Positions 44,958-53,565 of a stretch of 64,000 nt of DNA are shown in pieces (the first letter of the stretch is position 1; the number at the start of each line of letters is the position of its first letter). The notes under the pieces are model-generated. The model ran no database searches, was not told where the DNA came from, and saw only the letters and a program-made list of their open reading frames with translations. A program made the translations under genes and the position numbers. This DNA comes from Chitinophaga pinensis (lineage in GTDB: Bacteria > Bacteroidota > Bacteroidia > Flavobacteriales_D > Crocinitomicaceae): the NCBI GenBank assembly GCA_945863605.1, contig CAMAZP010000002.1:1-64000 (forward strand). Reading direction: 5' to 3'.

Positions 44958-47528
44958 CAACTTACCTGCAAGCGTTACAGCTAATTTATTTGTAAAAAAC
45001 ACACCTCCTTTTGTTGAAAAGGCTTCAAAAATCAGCACATATACTCCAATGCTTGCCTTCACTTGTTCATCAGTGGTTCCATCCCACGTAAAAAATCCAG
45101 ATGTTGCTAATAATTCATTTGAAAAAAGAGTTCTAATCAATCGTCCTCTGTCGTCGTAAATTGTGATTTTCCCCAAAAGTCCTGGCTCACTCATTTGGTA
45201 ATTTATCTGCAAAATATCCTCAAACCCATCACTATCTGGTGAAATCACTTCACTAGTAAGGTTTATTTTTCCATTATTAAGTGTAGGCAAAAACTGCGAA
45301 TTTTTTCTTCCAGGTGTTGCAAAACCAATAGACTCAGCTGCTGAATGCCAATTAAATTCGCTTGAGGAAGCACCATTGGGGTCAATTCGCTCCAAGGAAA
45401 CACCATCTGTATCGTCCAATAAATCAAAATGCCAAGCATCTAAATAACTTACTTTGTCAATTACTTCTTGGTTATAAATTAAGTAAACAGTTCCTGAATC
45501 GTTGTTATAACTTGGTAATTCAGCGTATAAAAACCTTCCTGGAGCTGCAAAAGGATAAGTTAATTTCACAAAATTGGAATCTTTACCAACCACCACATAT
45601 TCGTTTGGTTCGAGAAGAAAATTATTAAATATCGTCTTAAAGTTGGCAATTGTATCATCATCGAAATTTGCTAACTGCCAATCCTTTAAATTGATCACTT
45701 TTGAAGAATTATTATATAATTCAATCCAATCTTGACCTCCATTCTTTGGATTTTGTAAAATTTCATTGATGATAATATCACCTTTCAAAGCCGGTTCAGG
45801 AAGTATAAATTGCCCACTAAAATTGGTTTCATTCATAGAACAATCCGCTACGTTTTCAAGTTGAAGATTATAAGTTAATGAACCAACCAACGTTTCATTA
45901 AACTGTAAAGTCATCAGCTTTGGAAATTCACCTTGAATAAATCGATTTTGAATAGTCAAATTTGGATTGATTGCTAAAATAGCTGTACTCAAGGAACTTG
46001 AATCCATTCCTTCGCTGAAATGAACTTCTAAAAAATTTGGAGCAAGTGCTAGTAACAAATCAACCATTGGTGCTTCGCTATCAGGTGTTAAATCATTCAC
46101 CGAATTAACTGCTCCAGGAGTTCCGCCAATTGTTGAATTTGAAGCAATCCAATTATCTTCATCCGAACAAGGATCGTTGGGGTTTATCAATTCTAGCGTA
46201 TATCCACCATCATTTTTGATTTCGTCTTTGTACCAATCATCGGTGAAAGATAATTTGTCTAAAACTAAACCAAAATTATCTTTCAAGACTACATCATCTC
46301 CTGCATTATTTAAACTTGGAAAACTTGTAACTCCAATCGCTTGTGATGAAAATAAAGGGACATTTGCTGTTGCCGTTAATACTTTATATTCTCCGGGAAG
46401 TAGCCAACCTATTCCAAGTGTACCTTCCGCAGAAGCATCGCCAATTTTCCAACCTTGTAAGTTGAAGATTTTGTTGCTTTTGTTGTAAATCTCTACAAAT
46501 TCTACTTCTGGCAAACCAATCACAGGACTTGGGTCTGGAAAAAACTCGGTGATTATTATGTCTCCTTTTTGTGCTAAATCACTTACTAAATACTGAAAAC
46601 TTTTTGTTTGTAATGTTGCGTTATTCCCCACTAAATCAACTATATTAGAAGCAGATAATGCATAAGTTGTACCATTTACCAAGTTGTTATTTAAAGTAAA
46701 ATGAAACAAGGAAGGATCAATTCCATCAATTGCAATAGAAGAGACGCCAATTGTTGGAGAAATTGAATAATTCGAGATTAACTCTCCACTTGCTTGTGTT
46801 ATTGCCTCATTAAACTTAACATCAATTTGACTTACTGAAATAACTGTAACTGTATCCAAAACGGGGGAAGTGACATCAAAAATTTCGTCTCCGATATAAA
46901 TGTCATCATAAAAGAATTTGGTGGCATTACTCGCTGTGTAAACATTCAAAAAACCAAAATTTGTTCCTATTAAGGAGGATGTTTCATTTCCTGTCGCTTG
47001 TAAAACATAACTATCTCCACCCGCAAAGTCTGCAAAAACACTCCAGTCTCCAAGCGCACTTCTTTTCACGCGTATACTTGCTGTAACACTATTTACAATT
47101 TGACCGTCTGAACCAGAACAAATAACTGATGAAGTTCCATTTTCTAATTTAAAAAGTCGAATAGCATCTGTTGAACCAGCTTCACCAAATAAAATATAAT
47201 ATCCATTTTGAGCTAAAGTTAAATCAGCATTATCAGCTGTTAAAAAAACCCTACCATAATTACTTCCTGAACCTGCAAACGATTGTTTGATATAAAATCT
47301 CCATTCTTTACTATTTAAAGTTGTTAATTGATGCGGAATCGAAAGAGAAGAGGTTGCAGCAATCGAATTGTTTAATTGCAATTGTTGACTACTATTTACG
47401 ATATAATCTGACGTAGATCCGATCCAAGTTGGATTACTAGTAAAATCGCCATCCGTAAAGTTTTCTGTAACCTGTCCAAATGCAATGGTTTTTAAAACCA
47501 CAATGCTGAAAAGTAAATATTGACGCAT
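44955..47528 (-). CDS. secreted protein with two lamin-tail domains and FlgD-like C-terminus
   Basis: The 857-residue protein has a signal peptide (MRQYLLFSIVVLKTIAFGQ) and a LamG-like beta sandwich (about 20-215). Two Ig-like segments of the SbsA/Big_5 type follow (starting around SPVLDTVTVISVSQIDVKF and SEAPMVDLLLALAPNFLEV), each followed by a lamin-tail domain (KGDIIITEFFPDPSP, KGDIIINEILQNPKN). The C-terminal FlgD-Ig-like module has SPDSDGFEDILQINY and ITIYDDRGRLIRTLF and probably acts as a T9SS signal. The order Big_5, LTD, Big_5, LTD shows an internal duplication. It is likely surface-exposed or released; no enzymatic domain is apparent. Confidence 0.85.
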   Translation of the reverse strand: MRQYLLFSIVVLKTIAFGQVTENFTDGDFTSNPTWIGSTSDYIVNSSQQLQLNNSIAATSSLSIPHQLTTLNSKEWRFYIKQSFAGSGSNYGRVFLTADNADLTLAQNGYYILFGEAGSTDAIRLFKLENGTSSVICSGSDGQIVNSVTASIRVKRSALGDWSVFADFAGGDSYVLQATGNETSSLIGTNFGFLNVYTASNATKFFYDDIYIGDEIFDVTSPVLDTVTVISVSQIDVKFNEAITQASGELISNYSISPTIGVSSIAIDGIDPSLFHFTLNNNLVNGTTYALSASNIVDLVGNNATLQTKSFQYLVSDLAQKGDIIITEFFPDPSPVIGLPEVEFVEIYNKSNKIFNLQGWKIGDASAEGTLGIGWLLPGEYKVLTATANVPLFSSQAIGVTSFPSLNNAGDDVVLKDNFGLVLDKLSFTDDWYKDEIKNDGGYTLELINPNDPCSDEDNWIASNSTIGGTPGAVNSVNDLTPDSEAPMVDLLLALAPNFLEVHFSEGMDSSSLSTAILAINPNLTIQNRFIQGEFPKLMTLQFNETLVGSLTYNLQLENVADCSMNETNFSGQFILPEPALKGDIIINEILQNPKNGGQDWIELYNNSSKVINLKDWQLANFDDDTIANFKTIFNNFLLEPNEYVVVGKDSNFVKLTYPFAAPGRFLYAELPSYNNDSGTVYLIYNQEVIDKVSYLDAWHFDLLDDTDGVSLERIDPNGASSSEFNWHSAAESIGFATPGRKNSQFLPTLNNGKINLTSEVISPDSDGFEDILQINYQMSEPGLLGKITIYDDRGRLIRTLFSNELLATSGFFTWDGTTDEQVKASIGVYVLIFEAFSTKGGVFFTNKLAVTLAGKL

Positions 47529-47544
47529 ATATTTATAAAGACTT

Positions 47545-47578
47545 CAAATATATTAAATTTGGCCCCAGAATAAAACAA
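47545..47578 (-). promoter_or_regulatory. promoter of the lamin-tail protein gene (TTG, 23 bp, TATATTTG)
   Basis: TATATTTG (47545-47552) fits the -7 consensus and ends 16 bp before the ATG. A TTG lies 23 bp further upstream (47576-47578), at the long end of the usual spacing. It is in the divergent gap shared with asd. Confidence 0.42.
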
Positions 47579-47616
47579 ATATAACTTTTAAGACTGATAA
47601 TTAATATTTTGTTAAA

Positions 47617-48603
47617 ATGAGAGTAGCTGTAGTTGGTGCAACAGGAATGGTAGGAAACGTGATGTTGCAAGTTTTACGTGAACAGAATTTCCCTATAACT
47701 GAATTGATTCCAGTTGCTTCTGAAAAATCGGTAGGCACAAAAATTAATTTCGGGGGTTTAGAATTTTCAGTTGTTGGTTTACATACGGCAGTTGAGATGC
47801 GTCCAGATATTGCAATTTTTTCTGCAGGAGGGGATACTTCTTTGGAATGGGCACCAAAATTTGCCGAAGTTGGTACAACAGTTATCGATAATTCTTCTGC
47901 TTGGAGAATGGACCCAACGAAGAAATTGGTAGTTCCTGAAATCAATGGCGCTATATTGACGAAAGAGGATAAAATCATTGCCAATCCAAATTGTAGCACA
48001 ATTCAGTTAGTATTAACACTTGCTCCTCTTCACAAAAAATTTGGTGTAAAAAGAGTAATCGTTTCAACCTATCAATCTATCACAGGTACAGGCGTAAAAG
48101 CGGTTCAACAAATGGAAAACGAGCGCAATGAAATTTCGGGTGAAATGGCTTACAAATATCCGATTGATAAAAATTGTATTCCACAATGCGATTCATTTTT
48201 GGATAATGGCTACACCAAAGAAGAAATGAAATTAACGAATGAAACGAAGAAAATTTTAGATCCAAAAATCAATGTAACGGCTACTGCTGTGCGTGTTCCT
48301 GTTGTTGGAGGTCATTCTGAGGCGGTAAATATTGAGTTTGAAAATGATTTTGATTTGAATGAAGTACGTCGCTTGTTGCACGAAATGCCGGGAATCACGT
48401 TAAAAGACGACCCAACGACTTATTCGTATCCAATGCCAAAATATGCGGAAGGAAAAGACGATGTGTTTGTGGGTAGAATTCGCCGCGATGAAAGTCAAGC
48501 GAATACTTTGAATCTCTGGATTGTTGCCGATAATTTACGCAAAGGAGCAGCAACGAATGCCGTTCAAATTGCGAAGCTTTTAATGGAAAAAGGGTTGATT
48601 TAA
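47617..48603 (+). CDS. asd: aspartate-semialdehyde dehydrogenase
   Basis: The 328-residue protein starts MRVAVVGATGMVGNVMLQVL with the NADP-binding GATGMVG loop. The active-site cysteine is C126 in IIANPNCSTIQLVL, followed by STYQSITGTGVKAV and the substrate-side segment RVPVVGGHSEAVN. It reduces aspartyl phosphate to aspartate semialdehyde in the lysine, methionine and threonine pathway and supplies diaminopimelate. It is a single gene, divergent from the lamin-tail gene. An 8-bp stem-loop follows directly after its stop codon. Confidence 0.95.
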   Translation: MRVAVVGATGMVGNVMLQVLREQNFPITELIPVASEKSVGTKINFGGLEFSVVGLHTAVEMRPDIAIFSAGGDTSLEWAPKFAEVGTTVIDNSSAWRMDPTKKLVVPEINGAILTKEDKIIANPNCSTIQLVLTLAPLHKKFGVKRVIVSTYQSITGTGVKAVQQMENERNEISGEMAYKYPIDKNCIPQCDSFLDNGYTKEEMKLTNETKKILDPKINVTATAVRVPVVGGHSEAVNIEFENDFDLNEVRRLLHEMPGITLKDDPTTYSYPMPKYAEGKDDVFVGRIRRDESQANTLNLWIVADNLRKGAATNAVQIAKLLMEKGLI

Positions 48604-48636
48604 TGAGGTTTTTTAATTATTCTAGTTCAAACCTCA
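48604..48636 (+). terminator. stem-loop just after asd
   Basis: TGAGGTTT and AAACCTCA pair perfectly over 8 bp around a 17-base AT-rich loop, beginning at the base after the asd stop codon. There is no T-run behind it. About 45 bp further (48679-48699) a weaker AGTTT/AAACT hairpin has seven T after it, and either could end the asd transcript. Confidence 0.4.
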
Positions 48637-49035
48637 AATTAAAATTCAAACTAAATTAACTTCACTAACAATAATCTCAGTTTGAGTTAAACTTTTTTTG
48701 CCTTTCTTTTTCCTTGATGAAAAAGAAACAAAAAATCAAGGCTCCGAATTTCTTTTTGTTCGCAAATCGTTATTCTATAATTATTTTTATCTCGTTGCGA
48801 ACAATTTTAACTCCTTTCTGAAACTGAAATTTTTTAAAAATGTTCTTACAGAAATTTTAAAAATTAACAGTTTCAGTGCAGTAGCTAAAACCTAGAAATT
48901 CAAGGCCAATCTGATTCGTCTACAATTATTAAATAGTTCTCACTTCGACTAAAAGCTTTTTTTAGTTTAGAATATTACCGGTACAGTTGCGAAAATTAAT
49001 TATTTTTAGGTTTGTAATCGTAATTCCTGATTTTA
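48604..49035. other. 432-bp intergenic region with inverted repeats, no convincing gene
   Basis: Besides the asd stem-loop it holds CCTTGAT/ATCAAGG (48712-48741), a 7-bp inverted repeat. It also holds a longer imperfect one, CTGAAACTG/CAGTTTCAG (48818-48876), whose inner arms continue as AT-rich pairing. A 65-codon open frame covers 48698-48895 (starting MPFFFLDEKETKNQG), but it is low-complexity, has no promoter or partner and spans both inverted repeats. I recall similar intergenic stretches in other Flavobacteriales and read it as a non-coding interspersed repeat. Confidence 0.5.
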
Positions 49036-49407
49036 TCATTTCGGGAAAATATGAATATAAATAATCCGAGATAGTTTATAGTTTTTCTTTGCTGCAATTA
49101 TCATTACAAAAGCAAGAATGGTAATTATCCAATTAAAAGATAGATTCGGAAAAAGAAAATAGAGCAAAGCAAAAGTTGTAATTCCTAAAAATACTGCAAT
49201 TGCATAACTGATGTACATTGCGCCTAAAAAATAACCTGGTTCTCTGTCGAATTTATAATTACAATTATCACATTTTACCTTCATTTCAGGCATATGAAAA
49301 ATGGATTTCGTTGGATAGTAAACAGCAGATATACGACAATTCGGACACATTTCGTTTAATATGCTAAAAAATAAATTTTCTTTTGAATTACTAATTTGTT
49401 TCATCAT
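49036..49407 (-). CDS. DUF983 family small membrane protein
   Basis: The 123-residue protein has the DUF983 layout: a zinc-ribbon-like pair of motifs CPNCRIS and CDNCNYKF, the EPGYFLGAMYISYAI segment leading into the first membrane helix, and a second helix (LSFNWIITILAFVMIIAA). The function is unknown. Two consecutive ATG codons are available at the start (49407 and 49404). It is divergent from the AraC-type gene across an 84-bp gap; a TACTTTTG -7-like element lies immediately before the start codons. Confidence 0.85.
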   Translation of the reverse strand: MMKQISNSKENLFFSILNEMCPNCRISAVYYPTKSIFHMPEMKVKCDNCNYKFDREPGYFLGAMYISYAIAVFLGITTFALLYFLFPNLSFNWIITILAFVMIIAAKKNYKLSRIIYIHIFPK

Positions 49408-49491
49408 TCAAAAGTAGATATAAGCATTGAGATTGCATTTCATATATTGCGCTAGTCGTGGTACAATTGAGACATTTTATTACTTTTACTT

Positions 49492-50406
49492 ATGTCTAAA
49501 TCGTTACCTATTTATTCGATAAATTCCTTTAAGAAAGAATTGACCCGAAAGGAATTCTATGCCAATAATTTTAGTGATCACGTTAAGGAACATCGTTTCA
49601 CGAATTTGCCACACAAACACGATTTCTTTCTAGTCGTTTTAGTGACAAAAGGTAGTGGTTGGCACGAAGTTGATTTTGTGAGATACGCTGTAAAACCAGG
49701 AAGTGTGTTCACATTACAACCCGGTCAAATGCACTTTTGGAATTTATCAGCAGATGTTGAAGGGTTTGTTTTTTTTCACACAAAATCATTTTACGAAGAA
49801 GCAAATAATACACTTAGAATTTATGATTTTCCATTTTTTAGTTCTTTTCAAAGCAACAAGGAATTCACAGTTTCGATTGAAAAAATAAACAAATTAATCT
49901 ATTGGATGACTGAAATAATTGAAGAAACAAGAACTATTCATTCCGACAGTAGATTAAAAATTCGGACACTTATAGATTTGATTTACATTGAACTTTCCAG
50001 AGATTTTGTTCACGAAAAAACAACTTCTCAATATACGTATCTTAGTAGATTGTCTGAATTTGAAAAACTGATTGAAGACAACTATAAAACAAACAAATCG
50101 ACTCAATTTTACGCAGACAAACTCCATATTTCAGGCAAACATTTAAACAGAATTGTGAAAGAATCGGTCAATAAAACAAGTTCGGAATTGATTGCAGACC
50201 GAATCATTCTTGAAGCAAAACGATTATTAATTCAATCAAAACTAAACGTTAGTGAAATTGGTTACGAACTTGGCTATTTCGATAAATCCTACTTCGTGAG
50301 ATTCTTCAAAAAACAAACGGGTGAAACGCCTTTGACTTTTTTGGAAAGGTATAAGAGTGATAATTCTTTGTTAAAAAAAAACGGATGCTTTCACACCCGT
50401 TCTTAA
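49492..50406 (+). CDS. AraC-family transcriptional regulator with cupin-like sensor domain
   Basis: The 304-residue protein has an N-terminal AraC-type ligand-binding beta-barrel (about 25-130, with HKHDFFLVVLVTKGSGWHEVD and VFTLQPGQMHFWNL). The C-terminal double helix-turn-helix domain (about 195-290) has KHLNRIVKESVNKTSSELI and the AraC signature ISEIGYELGYFDKSYFVRFFK-like stretch (VSEIGYELGYFDKSYF). It probably controls a nearby or unlinked catabolic or stress gene; DUF983 is the divergent neighbour. Its last ten codons are part of a terminator hairpin of the convergent phosphohexomutase gene. Confidence 0.9.
   Translation: MSKSLPIYSINSFKKELTRKEFYANNFSDHVKEHRFTNLPHKHDFFLVVLVTKGSGWHEVDFVRYAVKPGSVFTLQPGQMHFWNLSADVEGFVFFHTKSFYEEANNTLRIYDFPFFSSFQSNKEFTVSIEKINKLIYWMTEIIEETRTIHSDSRLKIRTLIDLIYIELSRDFVHEKTTSQYTYLSRLSEFEKLIEDNYKTNKSTQFYADKLHISGKHLNRIVKESVNKTSSELIADRIILEAKRLLIQSKLNVSEIGYELGYFDKSYFVRFFKKQTGETPLTFLERYKSDNSLLKKNGCFHTRS
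50375..50401 (-). terminator. terminator of the phosphohexomutase gene, inside the AraC-gene 3' end
   Basis: On the minus strand AACGGGTG and CATCCGTT pair over 8 bp (one G-U) with a 6-base loop and are followed by a run of T. It begins 24 bp beyond the phosphohexomutase stop and overlaps the last codons of the convergent AraC-type gene. Confidence 0.62.
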
Positions 50407-50424
50407 TTCTATTTGAAAAATCAA

Positions 50425-51834
50425 TTACTTACAAATCGTTTCCTCAGTCATCTTAAGAATTTTGCGAACTTCCTCCAAAGTTGGAGCTTCAGCATACGTT
50501 CTTAGAACAGGTTCTGTTCCTGAAGGGCGAATCATCATCCAACGGTTTTCATCGAAGAAATATTTGAAACCGTCAATTGTTTTCACTTCTTTCACTTCGT
50601 AATCGCCAAAAGCTTTATAGTTTCCTGCTTTGCAATTCGCAATAATGTTTTGTTTCATTTCTTCTGTGATGTGCAAATCACTTCTTTCAAATTTGAATGG
50701 ACCAACAATGTCATAAACTTCTTCGATTAATTCATCTAAAGATTTACCAGATTTAGCCATAAATTCCCAGATGATTAATCCCATCCAAATTCCATCGCGC
50801 TCAGGAATGTGACCTTTCACTGCAATTCCTCCGGATTCCTCTCCTCCTAACAAAACATCTTCTTTCACCATAATCGTAGCGATTTCTTTGAAGCCAATTT
50901 TTGTAGTGGTTACTTCTAATCCGTAATGTTCACACATTTTGTAAACACGAGGAGTCACACTAAATGCAATCGCTACTTTGCCCGTCATTTTTTTGTATTT
51001 CACCAAATAATGAATCAACAACAAAATGATATGATGCGAATCAATGAATTCTCCTTTTCCGTTGTATAAACCAATTCTATCCGCATCACCGTCAGTTGCT
51101 ATAGCACAGTAAACGCCCGGATTTGCATTGATATAAGCTTCTAATTCTTTCAAGTTTTTAGCAATCGGTTCGGGTGCTTGTCCCATGAATGATGGATTCG
51201 GGTCGCAATGCAATAATTCTACATTTGGTAAAATACGCGGCATCACACGTTGACCAGCACCATACATCGCATCGTAAACCAAACGCATTCCTGATTTTTC
51301 AATCGCTTCTAAGTCGAAGTTCTTTTTAACATGCTCCACATACAATGTTTCGATATCAATCACTTCTACTTTTCCAGCAGCCATTGCGTCTTCGATAGAA
51401 ATGTTTTCAAAATCGATACTACAAACTTCTGGGATAATGTCTTCCACTTCTTGAACGTGTTCTGGCGCCAATGGTCCACCGAAATCAGCTTTCAGTTTAA
51501 ATCCATTATATGAAGGAGGATTGTGACTTGCCGTTAAATCCACCCCAATTTCACATCCAAATTGATGAGCAGCCAAAGAAATCATTGGAGTTGAAACAAA
51601 GCCACGTGACATTTTTACTGAAATTCCTTGCGCAATAAATACTTTCACTGCTGTTTCCATAAACAATTCTCCTGCAAAACGACAATCGTGTCCAACAAAT
51701 ACAGTAGGATTTTCATGATTTTTTTTCAACCAGATTCCTGTTGCTTCTGTAACACGCGCTACGTTATCAACTGTGAATTCTTTTGCGATGATAGCTCTCC
51801 AGCCGTCGGTTCCAAATTTAATTTTTAAAGCCAT
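50425..51834 (-). CDS. phosphoglucomutase/phosphomannomutase-family phosphohexomutase
   Basis: The 469-residue protein has all four alpha-D-phosphohexomutase landmarks: the active-site serine loop LTASHNPPSYNGFK, the magnesium loop DGDADRIG, the sugar-binding loop GGEESGGI and the phosphate-binding loop RPSGTEPVLRTY. It interconverts hexose 1- and 6-phosphates for glycan or glycogen synthesis. Which sugar is used cannot be decided here. It lies 97 bp downstream of rocD with a large inverted repeat between them. Confidence 0.92.
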   Translation of the reverse strand: MALKIKFGTDGWRAIIAKEFTVDNVARVTEATGIWLKKNHENPTVFVGHDCRFAGELFMETAVKVFIAQGISVKMSRGFVSTPMISLAAHQFGCEIGVDLTASHNPPSYNGFKLKADFGGPLAPEHVQEVEDIIPEVCSIDFENISIEDAMAAGKVEVIDIETLYVEHVKKNFDLEAIEKSGMRLVYDAMYGAGQRVMPRILPNVELLHCDPNPSFMGQAPEPIAKNLKELEAYINANPGVYCAIATDGDADRIGLYNGKGEFIDSHHIILLLIHYLVKYKKMTGKVAIAFSVTPRVYKMCEHYGLEVTTTKIGFKEIATIMVKEDVLLGGEESGGIAVKGHIPERDGIWMGLIIWEFMAKSGKSLDELIEEVYDIVGPFKFERSDLHITEEMKQNIIANCKAGNYKAFGDYEVKEVKTIDGFKYFFDENRWMMIRPSGTEPVLRTYAEAPTLEEVRKILKMTEETICK

Positions 51835-51856
51835 AATAAATTAATTGCGAATTAAT

Positions 51857-51918
51857 AATTGCGAATTGCGAATAAAAAATTACAAGCTTCAAACAAAATC
51901 AGTTCGCAACTAGCAATT
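51857..51918. repeat. 16-bp inverted repeat with ATTGCGAA iterations between rocD and the phosphohexomutase gene
   Basis: AATTGCGAATTGCGAA (51857-51872) and TTCGCAACTAGCAATT (51903-51918) match as inverted arms at 13 of 16 positions with 30 bases between. A third ATTGCGAAT lies just outside at 51844-51852. It could fold into a long hairpin in the transcript. It resembles a small interspersed repeat more than a terminator, as no T-run follows. Confidence 0.6.
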
Positions 51919-51931
51919 CTATGTTAGCAAT

Positions 51932-53215
51932 TTATTTTTTAAAGTTTTTTATCGTTTTCTCAATAATCCCAACGCATTCCAATAATTGATCTTCTGTGAT
52001 TACCAAAGGTGGTGCGAAGCGAATGATGTTTCCGTGTGTTGGTTTTGCCAGTAAACCGTTTTCTTTTAAAGCTACGCATAAATTCCAAGCAGTTGGACTA
52101 TCTTCAGTGTCGTTTACAACAATTGCATTCAACAAACCTTTTCCACGAACTTTCACAACTAAATCGGAATTTTCAATGATTCGATTCATTTCTTTTCTGA
52201 AAAGCTGTCCCAAATGGCGTGCATTTTGAATCAAGCCTTCTTCTTCGACAGCATCTAATGCAGCAATCGCAACTTTCGCAGCAATTGGATTTCCTCCAAA
52301 AGTTGATCCGTGTTGACCTGGTTTTATAACCATCATAATTTCGTCGTCAGCCAAAACTGCTGAAACGGGATAAACACCTCCTGAAAGTGCTTTTCCTAGA
52401 ATCAAAATATCTGGACGGTTATACGTTTCTGTTTGACGTTCGCATTTATTTTCACACGTACAATTTCCACAAACAGCTAACAAGCTTCCTGTGCGCGCAA
52501 TTCCTGTTTGAACTTCGTCTGCAATGAAAAGGACACCGTTTTCAGTACACAATCTTCTAGCGTTAGTTAAAAAATCTTCTGCCGGTGTGTAAACCCCAGC
52601 TTCTCCTTGAATCGGTTCTACTAAAAATCCAGCAACGTTGGGTAATTTTAAAGCTGTTTCTAAGGCATTCACATCGTCGTAAGGAATAGCCACAAAACCT
52701 GGCGAATAAGGTCCAAAGTTTTTATTGGAATCTGGATCACTTGAAAAAGAAACAATTGTAGTTGTACGTCCATGAAAATTTCCTTCACAAACAACAATCA
52801 CCGCTTGGTTTTCAGTAATTCCTTTTTTCTCATACGCCCATTTACGACATAATTTTATAGCTGTTTCCACCGCTTCAGCGCCTGTGTTCATTGGCAATAC
52901 TTTGTCGAAACCAAAAAGATTGGTGACATATTTTTCATATTCCCCTAAAGAATCGTTGTAAAAAGCACGCGATGTCAACGCTAAAGTTTGCGCCTGATTA
53001 ATTAATGCCGCTGTAATTTTTGGGTGACAATGCCCTTGGTTCACAGCGGAATAAGCGGATAAAAAATCAAAATATTGTTTACCTTCTACGTCCCAAACAA
53101 ACACACCTTCACCTCGAGTTAATACAACTGGAAGTGGGTGATAATTATGCGCACCGAATTTGTCTTCGAGTGCAATAATTGATTGGGAAGTTGTGGCATT
53201 CATAGTTTCATTCAT
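51932..53215 (-). CDS. rocD: ornithine aminotransferase with a four-cysteine insert
   Basis: The 427-residue class-III aminotransferase matches ornithine-oxo-acid transaminase: [17 protein letters not shown] at the N-terminus, [29 protein letters not shown], and the PLP lysine K275 in [10 protein letters not shown]. It converts ornithine and 2-oxoglutarate to glutamate semialdehyde and glutamate, linking arginine breakdown to proline. Between RTGSLLA and RPDILILGK there is an insert of about 13 residues with C249, C252, C254 and C258 ([10 protein letters not shown]). Two in-frame ATGs lie near the start; the first (53215) has a TATATTTGC -7 element about 20 bp upstream. Confidence 0.92.
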   Translation of the reverse strand: MNETMNATTSQSIIALEDKFGAHNYHPLPVVLTRGEGVFVWDVEGKQYFDFLSAYSAVNQGHCHPKITAALINQAQTLALTSRAFYNDSLGEYEKYVTNLFGFDKVLPMNTGAEAVETAIKLCRKWAYEKKGITENQAVIVVCEGNFHGRTTTIVSFSSDPDSNKNFGPYSPGFVAIPYDDVNALETALKLPNVAGFLVEPIQGEAGVYTPAEDFLTNARRLCTENGVLFIADEVQTGIARTGSLLAVCGNCTCENKCERQTETYNRPDILILGKALSGGVYPVSAVLADDEIMMVIKPGQHGSTFGGNPIAAKVAIAALDAVEEEGLIQNARHLGQLFRKEMNRIIENSDLVVKVRGKGLLNAIVVNDTEDSPTAWNLCVALKENGLLAKPTHGNIIRFAPPLVITEDQLLECVGIIEKTIKNFKK

Positions 53216-53234
53216 AAAATGTATATAAAGGTCG

Positions 53235-53243
53235 GCAAATATA
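53235..53243 (-). promoter_or_regulatory. rocD -7 element TATATTTGC
   Basis: An exact TAnnTTTG match ending 19 bp before the rocD ATG. The -33 region has only TTTCG at a suitable distance, so the promoter may be weak or activated. Confidence 0.45.
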
Positions 53244-53520
53244 ATGAAATCAGTTGCTAAGCCGAAATTCTAAGGAGTAAATTTGACGACAAAGAGCATT
53301 TGGCAAAGCTGAAACAAATATAAAATTGACGGTATTAATTTACTTTTGAAATAATGATTGAAGGAATTTACTATTAGATAAGATTTTAAACATCGAACTT
53401 ACTAATTAAAAGTTAATTTTTTTTATCGAAATAAAATTCAGTTATATTTTAAAAATTGGGTTAAATTTTTTAATTTTTAATCTTCTATAAGTCAATATAA
53501 ATAATACTTACAGCGTTTTT

Positions 53521-53551
53521 TAGTTTACAGTAAACTATTTACAGTAAACTA
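53521..53551 (+). promoter_or_regulatory. two tandem operator-like palindromes, TTTACAGTAAACTA repeated
   Basis: TTTACAGTAAACTA occurs twice in direct abutment (53524-53537 and 53538-53551). Each core TTTAC-A-GTAAA is a perfect palindrome. The first extends to TAGTTTAC-A-GTAAACTA (8-bp arms, 53521-53537). The pair lies 3-33 bp upstream of a -7 element and 15-45 bp upstream of the GTG start of the HTH-PRTase gene, where a repressor would block the polymerase. Self-binding by the HTH protein is the simplest reading. Confidence 0.7.
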
Positions 53552-53553
53552 AC

Positions 53554-53561
53554 TATATTTG
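53554..53561 (+). promoter_or_regulatory. -7 element TATATTTG of the HTH-PRTase gene
   Basis: An exact TAnnTTTG match ending 4 bp before the GTG start codon. Transcription from it would begin at or within a few bases of the start codon, giving a leaderless or nearly leaderless message. The -33 position falls inside the operator repeats and has no TTG. Confidence 0.55.
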
Positions 53562-53565
53562 TAGA

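Larger units (their letters stand above)
53216..53565. other. 350-bp divergent intergenic region (rocD and HTH-PRTase promoters)
   Basis: It holds the rocD -7 element near its left end and the tandem operator plus -7 element of the HTH-PRTase gene at its right end. The middle (about 53270-53510) is strongly AT-rich with no open frame, no hairpin with a T-run and no RNA-gene pattern that I could see. Confidence 0.6.

Noticed and set aside
48698-48895. 65-codon open frame as a gene
   Set aside because: Low complexity, spans inverted repeats, no promoter or conserved context; treated as a non-coding repeat.
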